This document shows positions 18,968-31,925 of a DNA stretch of 64,000 nt, one piece after another (the first letter of the stretch is position 1; every line of letters begins with the position of its first letter). The stretch is from Elysia crispata. Its lineage: Eukaryota > Mollusca > Gastropoda > Plakobranchidae. Made by a program: the position numbers and the translations under genes. The notes under the pieces were generated by a model. The model did no database searches. It saw nothing but the letters and a program-made list of their open reading frames with translations, and had not been told where the DNA came from. The stretch spans positions 30,001 through 94,000 of the forward strand of contig JAWDGP010000284.1 of assembly GCA_033675545.1 (NCBI GenBank), read 5' to 3'.

Positions 18968-19863
18968 AACAAAGGGGGGGGGAGGTTGTATTACGTTTAT
19001 TTATTCACTTTTTAATTGTTAGCTGCTGTTGCATTTTTTGTCCTACTCAAGTCGTGTATGGGATGAAACATCCTCATATTTATTATCTTCACCAGTACCA
19101 GCTCCCGTTCTCCATCATCATCATTACCATTTTAGGAGTAAGCCGATGTGTACCATAAGACATAATTGTTATTGTGTACTTAGCGAGTCTATTAGAAGAG
19201 CTACGCCCTGCTGGCGGTGGCACTATGAGCATGATTGAGTGAACTGTTCGTAGATTGATCAAGGGGTTAGCGAATGTTGGATACAGAACTGAATAAGGAA
19301 AAGTTTGTGCGATCAAAGACAGGCTCTGGGAAGCTTACCAGATCAGAGTCTGGGATATATTATATGGCAAGTGTACTCATGATTATCATTGGGCTGAGCT
19401 ATACATAATTTACTGAAACAAGATCAGTTTACTTCCTCTGCGAGAGATGAAAGAGTTTTCAAATAGTTTCTTACAAACCGCTGCATATTCCTAATGCTCG
19501 CAAGACTTCTGAAGTTTTCTAACGAGTATTTTATAAATCTGTCAAGAATCTTCAAAGACCGTATAAAAGATCGTTTCTCATTAACATAAATTGAATTGAA
19601 CTAAACTCGAACACCTGCAGTTCTACCAGGTGCATGGATGTAAGTTGTAACATAACTATTAATTCCAGTATCTATGCAGTTTATATTTTCACCCACATTG
19701 GACAATATCTGTTATTATACACTCATGAGAAAGATGTAAAAATAAAATTTTCTAGTGCCAATGTTTCCAAGTAATTGAATTGCTTTTACTCTTTGTTCGA
19801 GACGGATAATGGGTCAGAAGGAATGTTCTCTGTTGCAGATTATTTTTTTTTATAAGAAAATAA

Positions 19864-20118
19864 TTAAAATGTAGTTAAAAGCAGAGATTTTTTTTTTGGT
19901 GACACGCTGTATGTGTGTCGAACATTCACATGCGTGTCTTTTTTTTTTTTACAGATTTTTGTTATTTCGTAGCTAGCTTTACCGCAAATATTGTGTTCTT
20001 GTTTTTCTAATTGACAAAGGCAGACTGGCTTGGCATAAGTGTCACAGAGAAGCTCTTCACCTTTCTCAGCTTCTTCCGGTGCAACCAAAGCCTCTAGAGC
20101 AACATACCTTGTCGACAT
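19864..20118 (-). other. Unrecognised 84-codon open frame
   Basis: Begins MSTRYVALEALVAPEEAEKG and holds five Cys in the middle (CDTYAKPVCLCQLEK, HNICGK, KICKK), then runs into an A-rich end. Its residue mix is more protein-like than neighbouring frames, but there are no splice sites or relatives I can name. The A-run after the Cys region could be a retroposed tail. Probably not a gene. Confidence 0.15.
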
Positions 20119-20533
20119 TGGTTAAGGTTTCAGTCAAGTACAATAATAGCTTTCGCAGTCCGTCGAGGTGGGCATGGTATGGGGCGCAACTATCAGTAGG
20201 AGGGTGATTTATCGGAGAAAGAATATGCTAAAGTTTTCCTTCCTGGTTCTTTGTTTGTTTGCTTGTTTTGTTTTGTCTTTTTCGTCTGTATTACTTTTGT
20301 AGCTTACTAGAAGAAGATAAGTTGTTCCTAAATTAGTACAGTAACCCCATAAAATCTGCCTTTAAATCAAAGAGGCTGAAAGAAATTTGTTTTGTGTTTT
20401 GTTTTGTTTTTTGTTTGTTTGTTGTTTTTTGTCTTTCTTGCCTTAAAAATCACTCATGTCAGGTATGCAGTACTCTTTGGCCTAAGGAGAGGGACCTGTA
20501 TCTTGTTTAAACGATGACATCGTTTTGATTTTT

Positions 20534-20535
20534 AT

Positions 20536-20568
<33 letters not shown>
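20534..20568. repeat. (TTG)n microsatellite, short
   Basis: TTG units with one GTC interruption. Confidence 0.85.
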
Positions 20569-21167
20569 AATTATTGATGTTGGTGTTTTTCCATATTTTT
20601 TAAGTAACACAATTTAATACTATTGTATGTTGTGTGAATCTAGAAGTTAAGGCACTTTTTCAGGTAGTGTTAAAATGGAAGTGAAAACTAGACAAAACAA
20701 AATCAATCTAAGTCCCTATTACATTGGCGCGTGAAAATAAGGCAAAAGTGCAAAGAGCTACTAAGTGGAACTATCTTTAACATATCTAATGTTTGCTACA
20801 GAATTTGAGAAGCAGACAGAGAAATTGAACTCACTTGCGTTTTCAGCACGTGCTACAATATTCTTGAACAGTAAACAATACAAATAGCTTGTTTTTCACT
20901 TTTTTGCTTATAACTGTTTTGAGCTCGATACAAAAAGTGTGCTCTCAGCGAAAGTAACAAAATGGTATCTCGTTGGAAAAAAAACCTTCAAAAAATATAG
21001 AATAAGATTGGACTTAACAATTCAATATTTTTATGTTATGGGAATCCTAACTTGAATTAATCTGGTGTAAGTTTATTTAACCATCATATTAAGTTAATTT
21101 TCCGTGATTTTATGTGCTTTGGGCAGCATAAAAGGAATTTAGTACGCTTAGATTTTAAGCTCAGAGA

Positions 21168-21606
<439 letters not shown>

Positions 21607-23197
21607 AGGAATTTTCCAACAATTATCGTGTGAGGTCTCTGGCTAATTATGCACACCTTTAAAAGCTCTTTGCAGAAGGCTAACTGTTTCTGACAATGGC
21701 CAGCCCTGTTCTTTAAAAGTAGAAACTCGGCCTTGGAACAAGGACGTCCGGGGTTAAAATCTGCGTGTGGCAAATGTGAATGGCGTTCTGAGAAAACGCT
21801 CTCAAAATACAGTTCTTTAGCTCACTCAAAAGTCAAAAAATTTTCTTCCGCAGTAACAATGAAAGCTCCAGCCATGGAGTGCCGCGTTTCTTTTAACAGC
21901 TGTTCTGTGAGAAAATGAAAACCAGCAATTTACGCTTCATATTTTCTCTTTTTAACTTTACCGTGGTTTCCTACAATTGTATTGTTTACGCGATTTCATT
22001 GCGAGATATAGTAATGAAAACATATATTTAAATTAGCGTATTTGCTGTCATGCATTACTGAAAGTTGCCTTCTTATGTTTGAGTCTTGAATTTCTGATTC
22101 TCGTTTGTTACGTAAAATCCTCTCAGCTCTTTGTATTTTACTGTGTATGTTTTATGCTTGTACTTCTCTTCTATGTTTCTTTTTTTAATCTCAAGTCTTC
22201 ATTCTAAACATCCTTCTGTACATAAAAAGTGATTCGCTGCTTTCGATTTCAATTGGTTTCTGGTTCCTCACAAGTATCTTTCATACATTTTATTTAACGT
22301 TTTGCTAGCAGATTGTGTCTTGATTATTATGATCTGTACAGAATGGGCACTCTTCTCACAAACCGAGTGCCAAGATACGCCTGCATTATGTCTAGTGCAC
22401 AGGTGCAGAAATCAGTTCTGTCTTTTGGTCATTAATGGCGACCATAGAGGTCAGAGGTTGGCTGCCACTTTTGCATTCTCACCTTTTGACCCTGAGTAGC
22501 CCATGTGCGGCATGCACACTTCCTGATACTTAAGGTTGATCAAGTACACACCTGGCATTGGAGTGGCATTCCTTAGCATGTGCTCTTCATTCATTACTGA
22601 TAGCTGAGGCGAAATAAATTACTGCAGCATTTTGTCTGATGCCCTGCAGGGTCATTTTGTATACTATTAAGCTACTGCTTAAAAAAACATAACGAATGTG
22701 TTATTTTGATATATTCTTTTTTCAGAATAAAGTGCTAAAGTGTATGCCGCAGAGGCAAAAAAAATGTTAAGAAAATGGACAAAAAAATGTTACGCCCAAA
22801 GTTTTTAATATCAAATATTTTGGTACCATTAGCTTGAATAAGAACTAGTTAGTAATAAAGCTTGAACTTTTTCCTTACTATAACGGTTGTACTGGAAACG
22901 AAGGCCACTTTTTAAACTAGGCAAATACATAAAGCAACTTAAAACTATAAAGAATCTTCCGAAATTTTCCTAATATCTTGGTTTAAAAGAGAATATGGAT
23001 TTTCAAAATTTACCCCATAATTTCTTGTATATTTTGTTACGTAATCGATCATTACTTACTGAACAATAAAATTTTCATAGAAAGCTACCATATGATTCTT
23101 GAATTTCATGTTCGTTTGATCCATGCTAAATTTCATTTAAAAAGTAACGGAAAAATATTCATCCAATGGAAACTAATTTAAAAAATTGCAGTTTCGA

Positions 23198-23199
<2 letters not shown>
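21607..23199. other. Intergenic, no gene seen
   Basis: A more GC-balanced patch at 22300-22640 gives a 65-codon frame without recognisable relatives. It may be an old mobile element. Confidence 0.45.

Positions 23200-23252
<53 letters not shown>
23200..23252. repeat. (AT)n microsatellite
   Basis: About 26 AT units. Confidence 0.95.
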
Positions 23253-23257
<5 letters not shown>

Positions 23258-23456
23258 GACAAAGGTAGATCATAATTATAGCTAAATATATCAAAAACTT
23301 AACGGTAAATGAGGCCCTTTTTTTCCAATTTTTAGACCCAGAAAGACTTCTAGATTTTAAATAGTTAGATATATATTAGGTGACAGATTTTGGGTTTCAG
23401 AAGGTAAACAACCTCCTTCAAAATCCAACTCCCGCATTCCTGTCGCACTCCTCCCT

Positions 23457-23598
<142 letters not shown>

Positions 23599-24933
23599 AA
23601 AAAAAATCTCTTCCCCTACCTTTTCTGAATAATCTTCGAAAAGCTCAATAAACGTTCATGAATTAGGCAAAAATTACCTGTATGTGCACTGCTTTACAAG
23701 AACTCATAGCTGATCATGTATTTGAAACTATCTGATAATTGGCATTTTTATATTATACAATAGAAAAGGATTAGAGTTTAACCAAAATAGCTAAAACAAT
23801 TTAGAGCTATGAAAGCTGCCTTTATATGCAGGTATCCGAAGCTAGAAACGCACGGTTAGCACCACATGGCTCCTTCTGCGGCCCAAGTGCTATTTTTACT
23901 CTGTAACGATCATGCACTAAATAAAACTTCGTTTCTGAAGGAGTTAAATGTTAAGCAGAATGTACTTTAAATCTTTCTAATTTATATTTTTATGAACTCA
24001 AAATAAGCAGCTGCTCCTTAAGCAATTAAGCTCACATTTGAAAACTCGGCACTCGTTCATTTGCTTCAGCGCACACCCTGATGACAAACATTGATTAAGG
24101 TCAGATGCCCGTCAGGTTTGCCCAAGATGTCTAAATTATAAGTGACAACTAAATTGATCTTAGATAGCTTCAGAGGAGCCACTGGCAAGTCGACAAAAAA
24201 AAAAAAAAAAAGAAACAGGCATAGAAAATTTTGGTCCAGTTTTCTGCTGTCCTTTATCTTCCCCCTCTCTCCTCCACTTCTTTTCTTTTTTTTTTTCAGA
24301 AATGGTACCGGGTACTGAAATTTGAGCAGGGTGCCCGTGAAATTTGTAAAGGAGAAAAATAAGAGGTAAGGAGAATTATTTGAAACCCGTTTTGTTCGCA
24401 AGGGGGAATAATAAAAATCAAAGAATTTAAGAGAGGGGATGAGAGGGTCAAAATTCAGGATGATAAGAACATATTTTTTAAACTTTACATTTATCCGATT
24501 TTATTGAGAAGTTTGACAGTGAAAGTGATATAAATATAAGTATTTAGTTCTTTTTTACTTAAATCAGATCACTCAAATTGTTGAGTAGATCTTTTTGTCT
24601 TGAGCCGTCTTTTTTGTCTTCAAATAAATCTTTGCCTCTATTTTCCAGCATGTAAGAAGGGGGTGCTTTGTATTCAATTGTTAGTCTTTCTTATGTATCA
24701 GGACAAAAAGCTATGCAGAAGAGAATGTTGACATTATTCTTTTAATGTCGCTCAATAGTAAAACATCCCAATGAAATTCTCATACTTAAGTAGTTTTATT
24801 TTGCTTGTGTTATAACCGGTAAAAGAAGCACTAAATAATGAATGATAATTTTAAAGTTAACAGACCGAGAAAACACTGAATTTGTTCACAAAATGGAAGG
24901 GAACTTTTTTTTCTGGTTTTTGGTTTGGTTGTT

Positions 24934-24993
<60 letters not shown>

Positions 24994-27274
24994 GTTTCTT
25001 TTTTGGTTTTCATTTTTTTCTGCAACTTTTTCTTTTCTTAAGCTCATATTTTTCCCAAACAAAGAGTTTAGAAGAGACATCAGGCATATTTTCATGTAAA
25101 AATATTGTGCGGGCGACGAAAACAGATGTCAGCGCCTGCCACACCTGGTCAGGAGATAATTCCAGGTGATAAGTTAGGTATGCTCCTACTTTCACCTCTT
25201 CCATTTGCAGCATAATCATGTTAAATAGATATCATATCCCTGGGATAATCTGAGAGAAAGTTTGCAAATTTAAAAATTACCACAGTTGCGTCGATTGCAT
25301 TGCCAATAAGACGACGCTGATGTTTTTGTTTTTGGTTCTAGTAATTGGTCTGTGTGAATTTTTTGAATTTTTTTGATGTATAATAAAAAAAAATGTTGTA
25401 CTTTCCTAAAAAAGTATTTAGAAAACAAGACTTTTGTAGCTAAATTGTCTCAAATTCTATTCATTGTCAATGTAAAATCTTTCTATCATTATATTCTAAT
25501 TTACATGTTTATAGATTTTGTAAAACCGCTTGAAGAATCATTTGCAGAAATATTTTTAAGCGTTCAGGACTGATAAAAGTTCGTTCCAGGTACAAGAAAG
25601 ATACTGAACAAAAATTTAAAGAGGACAAGTTGAATAGGGGAGAAGGCCGAATTTTAGAAATGTTTTGTAAATCTCTTTAAAGAAACAAATGTCGATACTT
25701 GTAGTTAGATTTTTGCGCTGAATATGACAAGAATGCAAAATGATTCAAGCTGTGATTGAACAACAATGAAGAGGAGAAAAAAAGACGTGCACAATAAGAT
25801 AGTTCATTTCAATGCCACACATAAACGGAAGTCTGAGTGAGCCTTTAACAGAATTAATTTGGCGTAATGGAAAGCTTAAAATTTTTTGGGGAAATATATT
25901 CTCGGGTATACTTTAAACTTTGATTCTCTCGTGAGCATAGTTTTAAGAAAACAGGAAAAAAAAAATTGGAAAAGGCCAATTTGAGGGATAATATCAAACC
26001 TAACATTGTCGTCTGAGCCTTAACTCAATTTTGTCAATGATTTATTTTTAGAGATTTATTTGAAAATTTCAAAATAATACTAAGTCAAAATATCTGGCCT
26101 TTTCGATTATACCAAAAAGTTTGAAATATTGAAAGTATGAATGAGCTAGCATTTTCAGGTCAATATCATCTTGTTATTTAAATAACCAACAGGGCAGTTT
26201 TTAGGAGTTAAAACTGGAAAATTCTTAATGTGGCAAAACTTTAAAAAACTAAGGCGAGTCCCAAAGAAATTAATTGGTTGATTATAATTTAATGTAGTTG
26301 GAGCTAAGGCGCTTACTTCAATTCAATCAAGGAAAATATGAACTGCGAAATTTATGCTACTTAATTAAATCTAATATTTTCCTGTCAAAAACCATAGGTA
26401 AGCAAAAGGATGCTCAGTGTTTTCCTACTTGATTTTTGCACATCTCCAGAGCACTCATCTAAGCGCAAGTGCTTTCGAGTGGTTTGTATTCAACAGCTTA
26501 TATATTCCACCCCTTCATGTGGTAGCGAAAACTGCAAGGAAGTCCATGATATGCAGTAGCGTATGTTTGATTGTTGAGATAAAGATTGAAACATTGGGGG
26601 AAAGAGCAAATCCCTTGTTTCACTTTTATGCGTCCTTCCTACGAAATGAAGATGAACATGATATAAATTGTGTAGAAATCAAGCGTTAAGATTGTGAAAT
26701 TAAGGCATTAAGGAACAACATTTTTTATTGAAAATCAAATATTGCAGTAGAGCTAGAACTGAAGTTTCTATGAGCAAGGAAAAAGATAAAAGTATGCATT
26801 TTTTTCCTTACTTATAAAATCTTATAGCTTACAGTTCTAAGAAAATTTAAAAATTAGTTTTGTATTAGATAAAGCTTCAACAAATTTAATTTACCTCTAA
26901 AAATCTGTACTTGTTTGGCCCACCAACGAAATATAACAAAGTAATTTTAAATTTTAAAAGGTTGCAGCGATAAAGTCACAGTTGAAAGTAGGCCTGAAAT
27001 AATTCTTGACATAATTCGCTGCATGTATCTTTTGGTTGTTGATTTGTTGAACAGCTTTTTTTTTTTACAGGTTAGCGCAATGTATTATTGTAATTTCTTT
27101 AACCTAGTCCTTTGTGCTCACAGCTTTCAGAGTAAAAGTACCGGTCGATTGCGATATACAGAAAGCGACATCATCATTGTGGAATTTGAGAGGAAATTCG
27201 ATTTCAATGGAGTCAAATTTTCATTTGCTATTTATCATGATATTAGTTTTTATTATTTTTATTTTTAACAATTC
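23599..27274. other. Intergenic, no gene seen
   Basis: A 90-codon frame at 26417-26689 has no recognisable domain or convincing splice sites. Confidence 0.45.
24935..24992. repeat. (GTT)n microsatellite
   Basis: About 19 GTT units. Poly-Q, poly-N, poly-C and poly-V frames through it are artefacts. Confidence 0.95.

Positions 27275-27353
<79 letters not shown>
27275..27353. repeat. (AT)n then (GATA)n
   Basis: AT to 27325, then seven GATA units. Confidence 0.93.
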
Positions 27354-27354
<1 letters not shown>

Positions 27355-28207
27355 ATTAAGCTATTTCATTTCATGATTCGACCCAGAAAGGATTATTTCA
27401 TTTTTACGTGTAAATAATCTTTAGTTATCACGGTTGAGTTATGACTTACGTCTCGAAAGGCTTCAATAAACAGAATATCATGTCACTAAACAGAGGCCAC
27501 ACCATTCAAACAGGTTGTGAGGGAGTTCATTAAGAACATTATAAATAAGAAATGCCTAAATTGTAAGTAAGAGATGAATGTCAAATGGATTCGTTGACAT
27601 TCTTAGGTATCAAAGGAAAAAAAAATTAAAAAAGATGATGTGTCGTGACAGTGTTGTGCAGTTGTAAGTGTATATTAATAAAAAGATTTTTCTCATCAGT
27701 TTTCAAGAAAGCCTAATTGTTACGACCAGTACTTTTTGCTCTAAAGAAACTTTTTGAAACACTTTGGTTGTCTTTTAGTTGAAAAATCACAATTAAATAT
27801 TTTTAGATTAAATATCAGTGATTAAAGATCCATGCAGTTGTCTTCTGTTTTGTTTCCAGATAAAGTGATATAAATATTAATATATACATATATATAATAT
27901 ATATATATATTAATATATTAATAAAAATTTATTAAGTATAACCATTATATTTCATGACTGCGTTTGAAATAGCTTTAAAGCTCTGTTTGATTTTCTTTGC
28001 ATGTCTGTTTTGAGATATTTCTAGAAACTATTGCCTAGCCGTCGTTGTAATCTCCTTTCGTTCTTGATCTTTCGCCAGTCTTTCTTATTTTGCCCCAGAA
28101 CGGTCAGACTCGTTGGATTTGGAATCAAACGGCGAGAGGAAATGATATGGGCAAACGAAATAAAGTGCTAGACGTGCAGTGCATGTCATGCCACAGCACT
28201 CCTCTCT

Positions 28208-28209
<2 letters not shown>

Positions 28210-28274
<65 letters not shown>
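28210..28274. repeat. (GA)n microsatellite
   Basis: About 32 GA units. Confidence 0.95.
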
Positions 28275-28277
<3 letters not shown>

Positions 28278-29587
28278 TTCCAACTCACCTTATAGAGAGA
28301 TTCATATCAGTTAATCCACTCTTGCTATTCTTGTCATGTTATCTAAATTTCCTGAGATGGCACCCTGAAGGCTTGCTTGCGCATAGACGTCTATCTAACG
28401 TTAAGAAATGCTTTCTGAAGTTTCTCAGCGTGTAGGATCTGCAAAAAAAATTTAATGACTCGAAATGTAGCATCCCTTTCCACAGCTAGCAATAACATTG
28501 ATACTTTTTTTATTCCTTTTGCTTATTCTTGTTGAGATATTTAAAAAATCGCAGGTTGATCTTAACGGCAGTGGACAGCATTTTGATGCAAGCTTTCCAT
28601 TTCCAAGAAGAAATAAAAGCGTTTGTATCTTTATACATTCTTATACCCTCCAAAGCCCAGACTCTTAGTTTTGCTGAAATATCAAACTGTTGTGAACAAT
28701 AAATAATCTGAACATGTCATCGCAGGTTGAGAAGTCTGTTTTCACCCTCTTGCTCTTAAGGTTTCCTGATTGGTAAGAATGAAAAATAAAAGTCTGCGTG
28801 CATTTAAAAGTAAAGGGGTGGTTGGAATGGCTTCTGCGCGGTGTATTGAAGAGGAGGTCATAATGACATTGCATTTAACTTTGTACTGTGGAGCTAAATG
28901 TAATCCTGCTTTACGCACCCAGTACCATGCCGACCAACGACTTCCTTCAACAATCTGTGAAGAAATAATGAGGAAATAGTAGCATATTTTAGTTCGTTTC
29001 TATGTGAACTAAGTTAGCCAATCGAAGAAGAAAAGCGTCATACGTCCTCATCTTTGTCTGCCAAAAGACGTAAACCGTTGAATGTATCTACACAATGATG
29101 ATGTGAAGCAGGTTGTTAAGTGACAAGAATTTTACTAAATCTTTATAATCTTTTAGTCGCTGCACTCACAACAAAAGCAGCAATTTTTTTAAAGAAAAAT
29201 TATTACTCCTCACTCTTGAAAACAGTATTTTGGATGTTATTCGTTAACAGGTCACTTCGTGATTTAAAAAAAAGACTATAAAACTATTTCAGCCTGCTAA
29301 TTAAAAAAGTTAGTATTCAAACTTCCTTCCCTTCTGCGACATTCCCTAAACCTCTACAGGTGTTCACGCCAAGATTATTTCCTCCATTTAATCTTGGAAT
29401 CTGTAATTAATCTCTATGGGGCTGTCAAATCTTAGAAAAACTGTATGATATTTCATTTCCTGTAAACTTGCCAGAGCAGTACATATGATGGCAAAAAAGT
29501 GTTAAACTTGGATTTGCCTTCTTTCGTCCTTGATGTTTGGTTTTGTTTTGTTTTTTTTTAGATATAAATTATGTCATTTTGATTTCT

Positions 29588-29589
<2 letters not shown>

Positions 29590-29647
<58 letters not shown>

Positions 29648-29657
29648 GAGTGAGAGT
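29590..29657. repeat. (GA)n microsatellite with GAGTGA tail
   Basis: Pure GA to about 29644, then GAGTGA variants. Confidence 0.93.
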
Positions 29658-31118
29658 GAATGAGAAGGGCTAGGCACTAATTATACTTTCATCGTGTATG
29701 CCTTGTCACGATCTTATGTCATGGTGATGCAATGGATACACAGTTCCTTCCTAGTTAAGTTGCTTTTCTTGTTGCTGGATTCATTATCGTTTCATGTATT
29801 TTACTTACTTTACATGATATATCTATAATAAAACATAGATAAAACAAATGTTTCTTCCATAACGATCTAGATCTTCCTTGTGCAACAAAATTTGTTGTAT
29901 CTTAGGGGAGGGTAAATCTTCTAAAATAACTTTGGCCACTCTTAATTATTAATTTAGTCGATATTTCCTGGGGGTGGAGGGTGGGGGGAGGTGTTCACTT
30001 CTATCCTCGTTTTTGCGGTCCATCGAGATTTCATACAACCTCCGCCTACGCCTGGCCTCTGAATTATGATCTTACTTGTATTGGTAGAACCGAAAAACTG
30101 GAATTAGGATAGGGCTTAGCATCATGAATAATTTGGATTCTGGCCCCACGCGATAAGACAGACAGGGTCATGGTCAGTTCATTTATGCCCTCAGATGGTT
30201 TTAATACTTGTGATTTGGACATCGTAAAAACTTGCTGTTTGGAAATTCAGTGCGCCCTTCACAAATTAGTTTTTACATTAAACTATGCGGAGGCTAGCCT
30301 TGACGTCATAGGTAGTGAAGGAATTAAGTTTTTTGAGGATTCAAATGAAATGCTGGAGACGGTTGTGTTAGGTTAGAGTAAATGACAATTCTCTACAATC
30401 TAAAAAAAAAATAATTAAATGCTGATATTAAAAGAAATAAGACATTACATAATTTACTTTGAAACGAAAACAGCTGCTTCCAATATATTCTAAGAGGTAG
30501 TCAATTTGTAAATGTTTTCAGAGGTCTCTGTAGTTGTCGATTTCTAGATAAGAAAATACGATTTTTTTATATGGAACTGTGGGTTCAGCTTTAGAATAAG
30601 AGAAACTCCAATAACTGACTTCTAGATAAACGTGTCAATATTTTCGTTTAATATCAATTATCAAAAATTAACATGAGCATGAACATTTTTAGCAAAATAT
30701 CGTTACTTTAGAGGCCAATTAAAAGCTTTGGTTTTAGTTCAAAGTGTTTTTCTAAATGTGAATAATTTCTTATTTTTACTGTTATTTTGTTGAAAGATGA
30801 TGTTTCATTTTTTTTAAGTTTTAAGATCTATGAGCTTTGAGTTGCTAGATGTTGCTGTTGATGTTTTGCTTTTATTTTTCACTGACTTTTAGTTTATATT
30901 TTTAAGTACCAATAATTATATTACATACTTGTTTGTATGTTTTCTTTTCAACAAAATTAATAAATAGTTATTTGCTTGCAAAATTATTTTTCCTATAATT
31001 TTACTGTAAATTGTTTTCAGAACCTTTGGCGAAATGTATGCGGTTTTTAGTTACCGAGAAATATTTAGCTAATACTCTAAAGAGTAAAGAGTTACTTTTG
31101 TACTCTAATGAGTAATGT

Positions 31119-31280
31119 TTTTTTTTTTTTTTGTTTTTGTTTTGTTTTTTTTGTTTTTTTGTTTTTGGGGGGTGGGTTGTTGTTTGTTTTCAGGTTGTTT
31201 TTTGTTGTTTTTCTGTTTTTTTGTTTTTTGGTTGTTGTTTTTTTTTTCCTTGATTTCTTTTTGTTTTTTGTTTTTTTGCT
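31119..31280 (-). repeat. T/G low-complexity block, (CAAAAA)-like on the minus strand
   Basis: Long T runs broken by single G or GG. On the minus strand this reads as C-spaced A runs, like a decayed A-rich tail of a retroposon. Confidence 0.8.
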
Positions 31281-31847
31281 CTGCAATTTTCTTACGGTCA
31301 ATAACATACTAGGAATGTTCAAATTGATATGAAAAGGGATAAATCTTTTGAATATTTTGTCGGATTTTACATATTTTTAAAGAAAAACAGTTTTATATTA
31401 CCGAATGGTTGTTTTATCTTCAAATCTCTTAAAATGATAATGATCGATTTATTAGTACTGGCCTGAACCACTTTGCAAACCTCACGTATACATTGAAGAG
31501 ATGTATTCACTTTTTGCTTACCTTTTTTTTTAGGCACTGATTATGATATTAATTAATACATACCAGTATTTTGATTTGTGTTCAAAAGTTCTGCGACAGA
31601 GCTCATAACCTTTTTTTTAAACGCATTAAGATTACTCACAGTTTGCCCTACATAAAGTAAGCAAAGGAGGAAAGAAGAAAAGGTAAAAATAACACCGAGG
31701 CACAGATCGGGTTTGATTTGACAAACTAAACTTTCCGAATACACTCTTAGTTCATGTTAAATTTAAATCATAGGTTATTTTCATGGAGAAGTTGCGCAGC
31801 GATAAACAATCACAATAAACTGGATGTAAGCTTCAGATTTGCTTGGA

Positions 31848-31925
31848 TTTTGTTTTGTTTTGTTGTTTTTTGTTTGTTTGTTTTTTGTTGTTTTTTTGTT
31901 TTTGTTTTTGTTTTGTTTTTTTTGT
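31848..31925 (-). repeat. T/G low-complexity block
   Basis: TTTTG/TTTG units. Confidence 0.8.

Noticed and set aside
24831-25099. Poly-Gln, poly-Asn, poly-Cys and poly-Val frames resembling homopolymer proteins
   Set aside because: They arise from the GTT array on both strands; no unique coding sequence flanks it.
26417-26689. 90-codon frame beginning MFSYLIFAHLQ
   Set aside because: No known motif, no polyadenylation or splice context; length is within chance for this composition.
31092-31332. Phe-rich frames resembling membrane proteins (also at 35.1 and 58.7 kb)
   Set aside because: Low-complexity T/G sequence; no supporting splice sites or conserved motifs.
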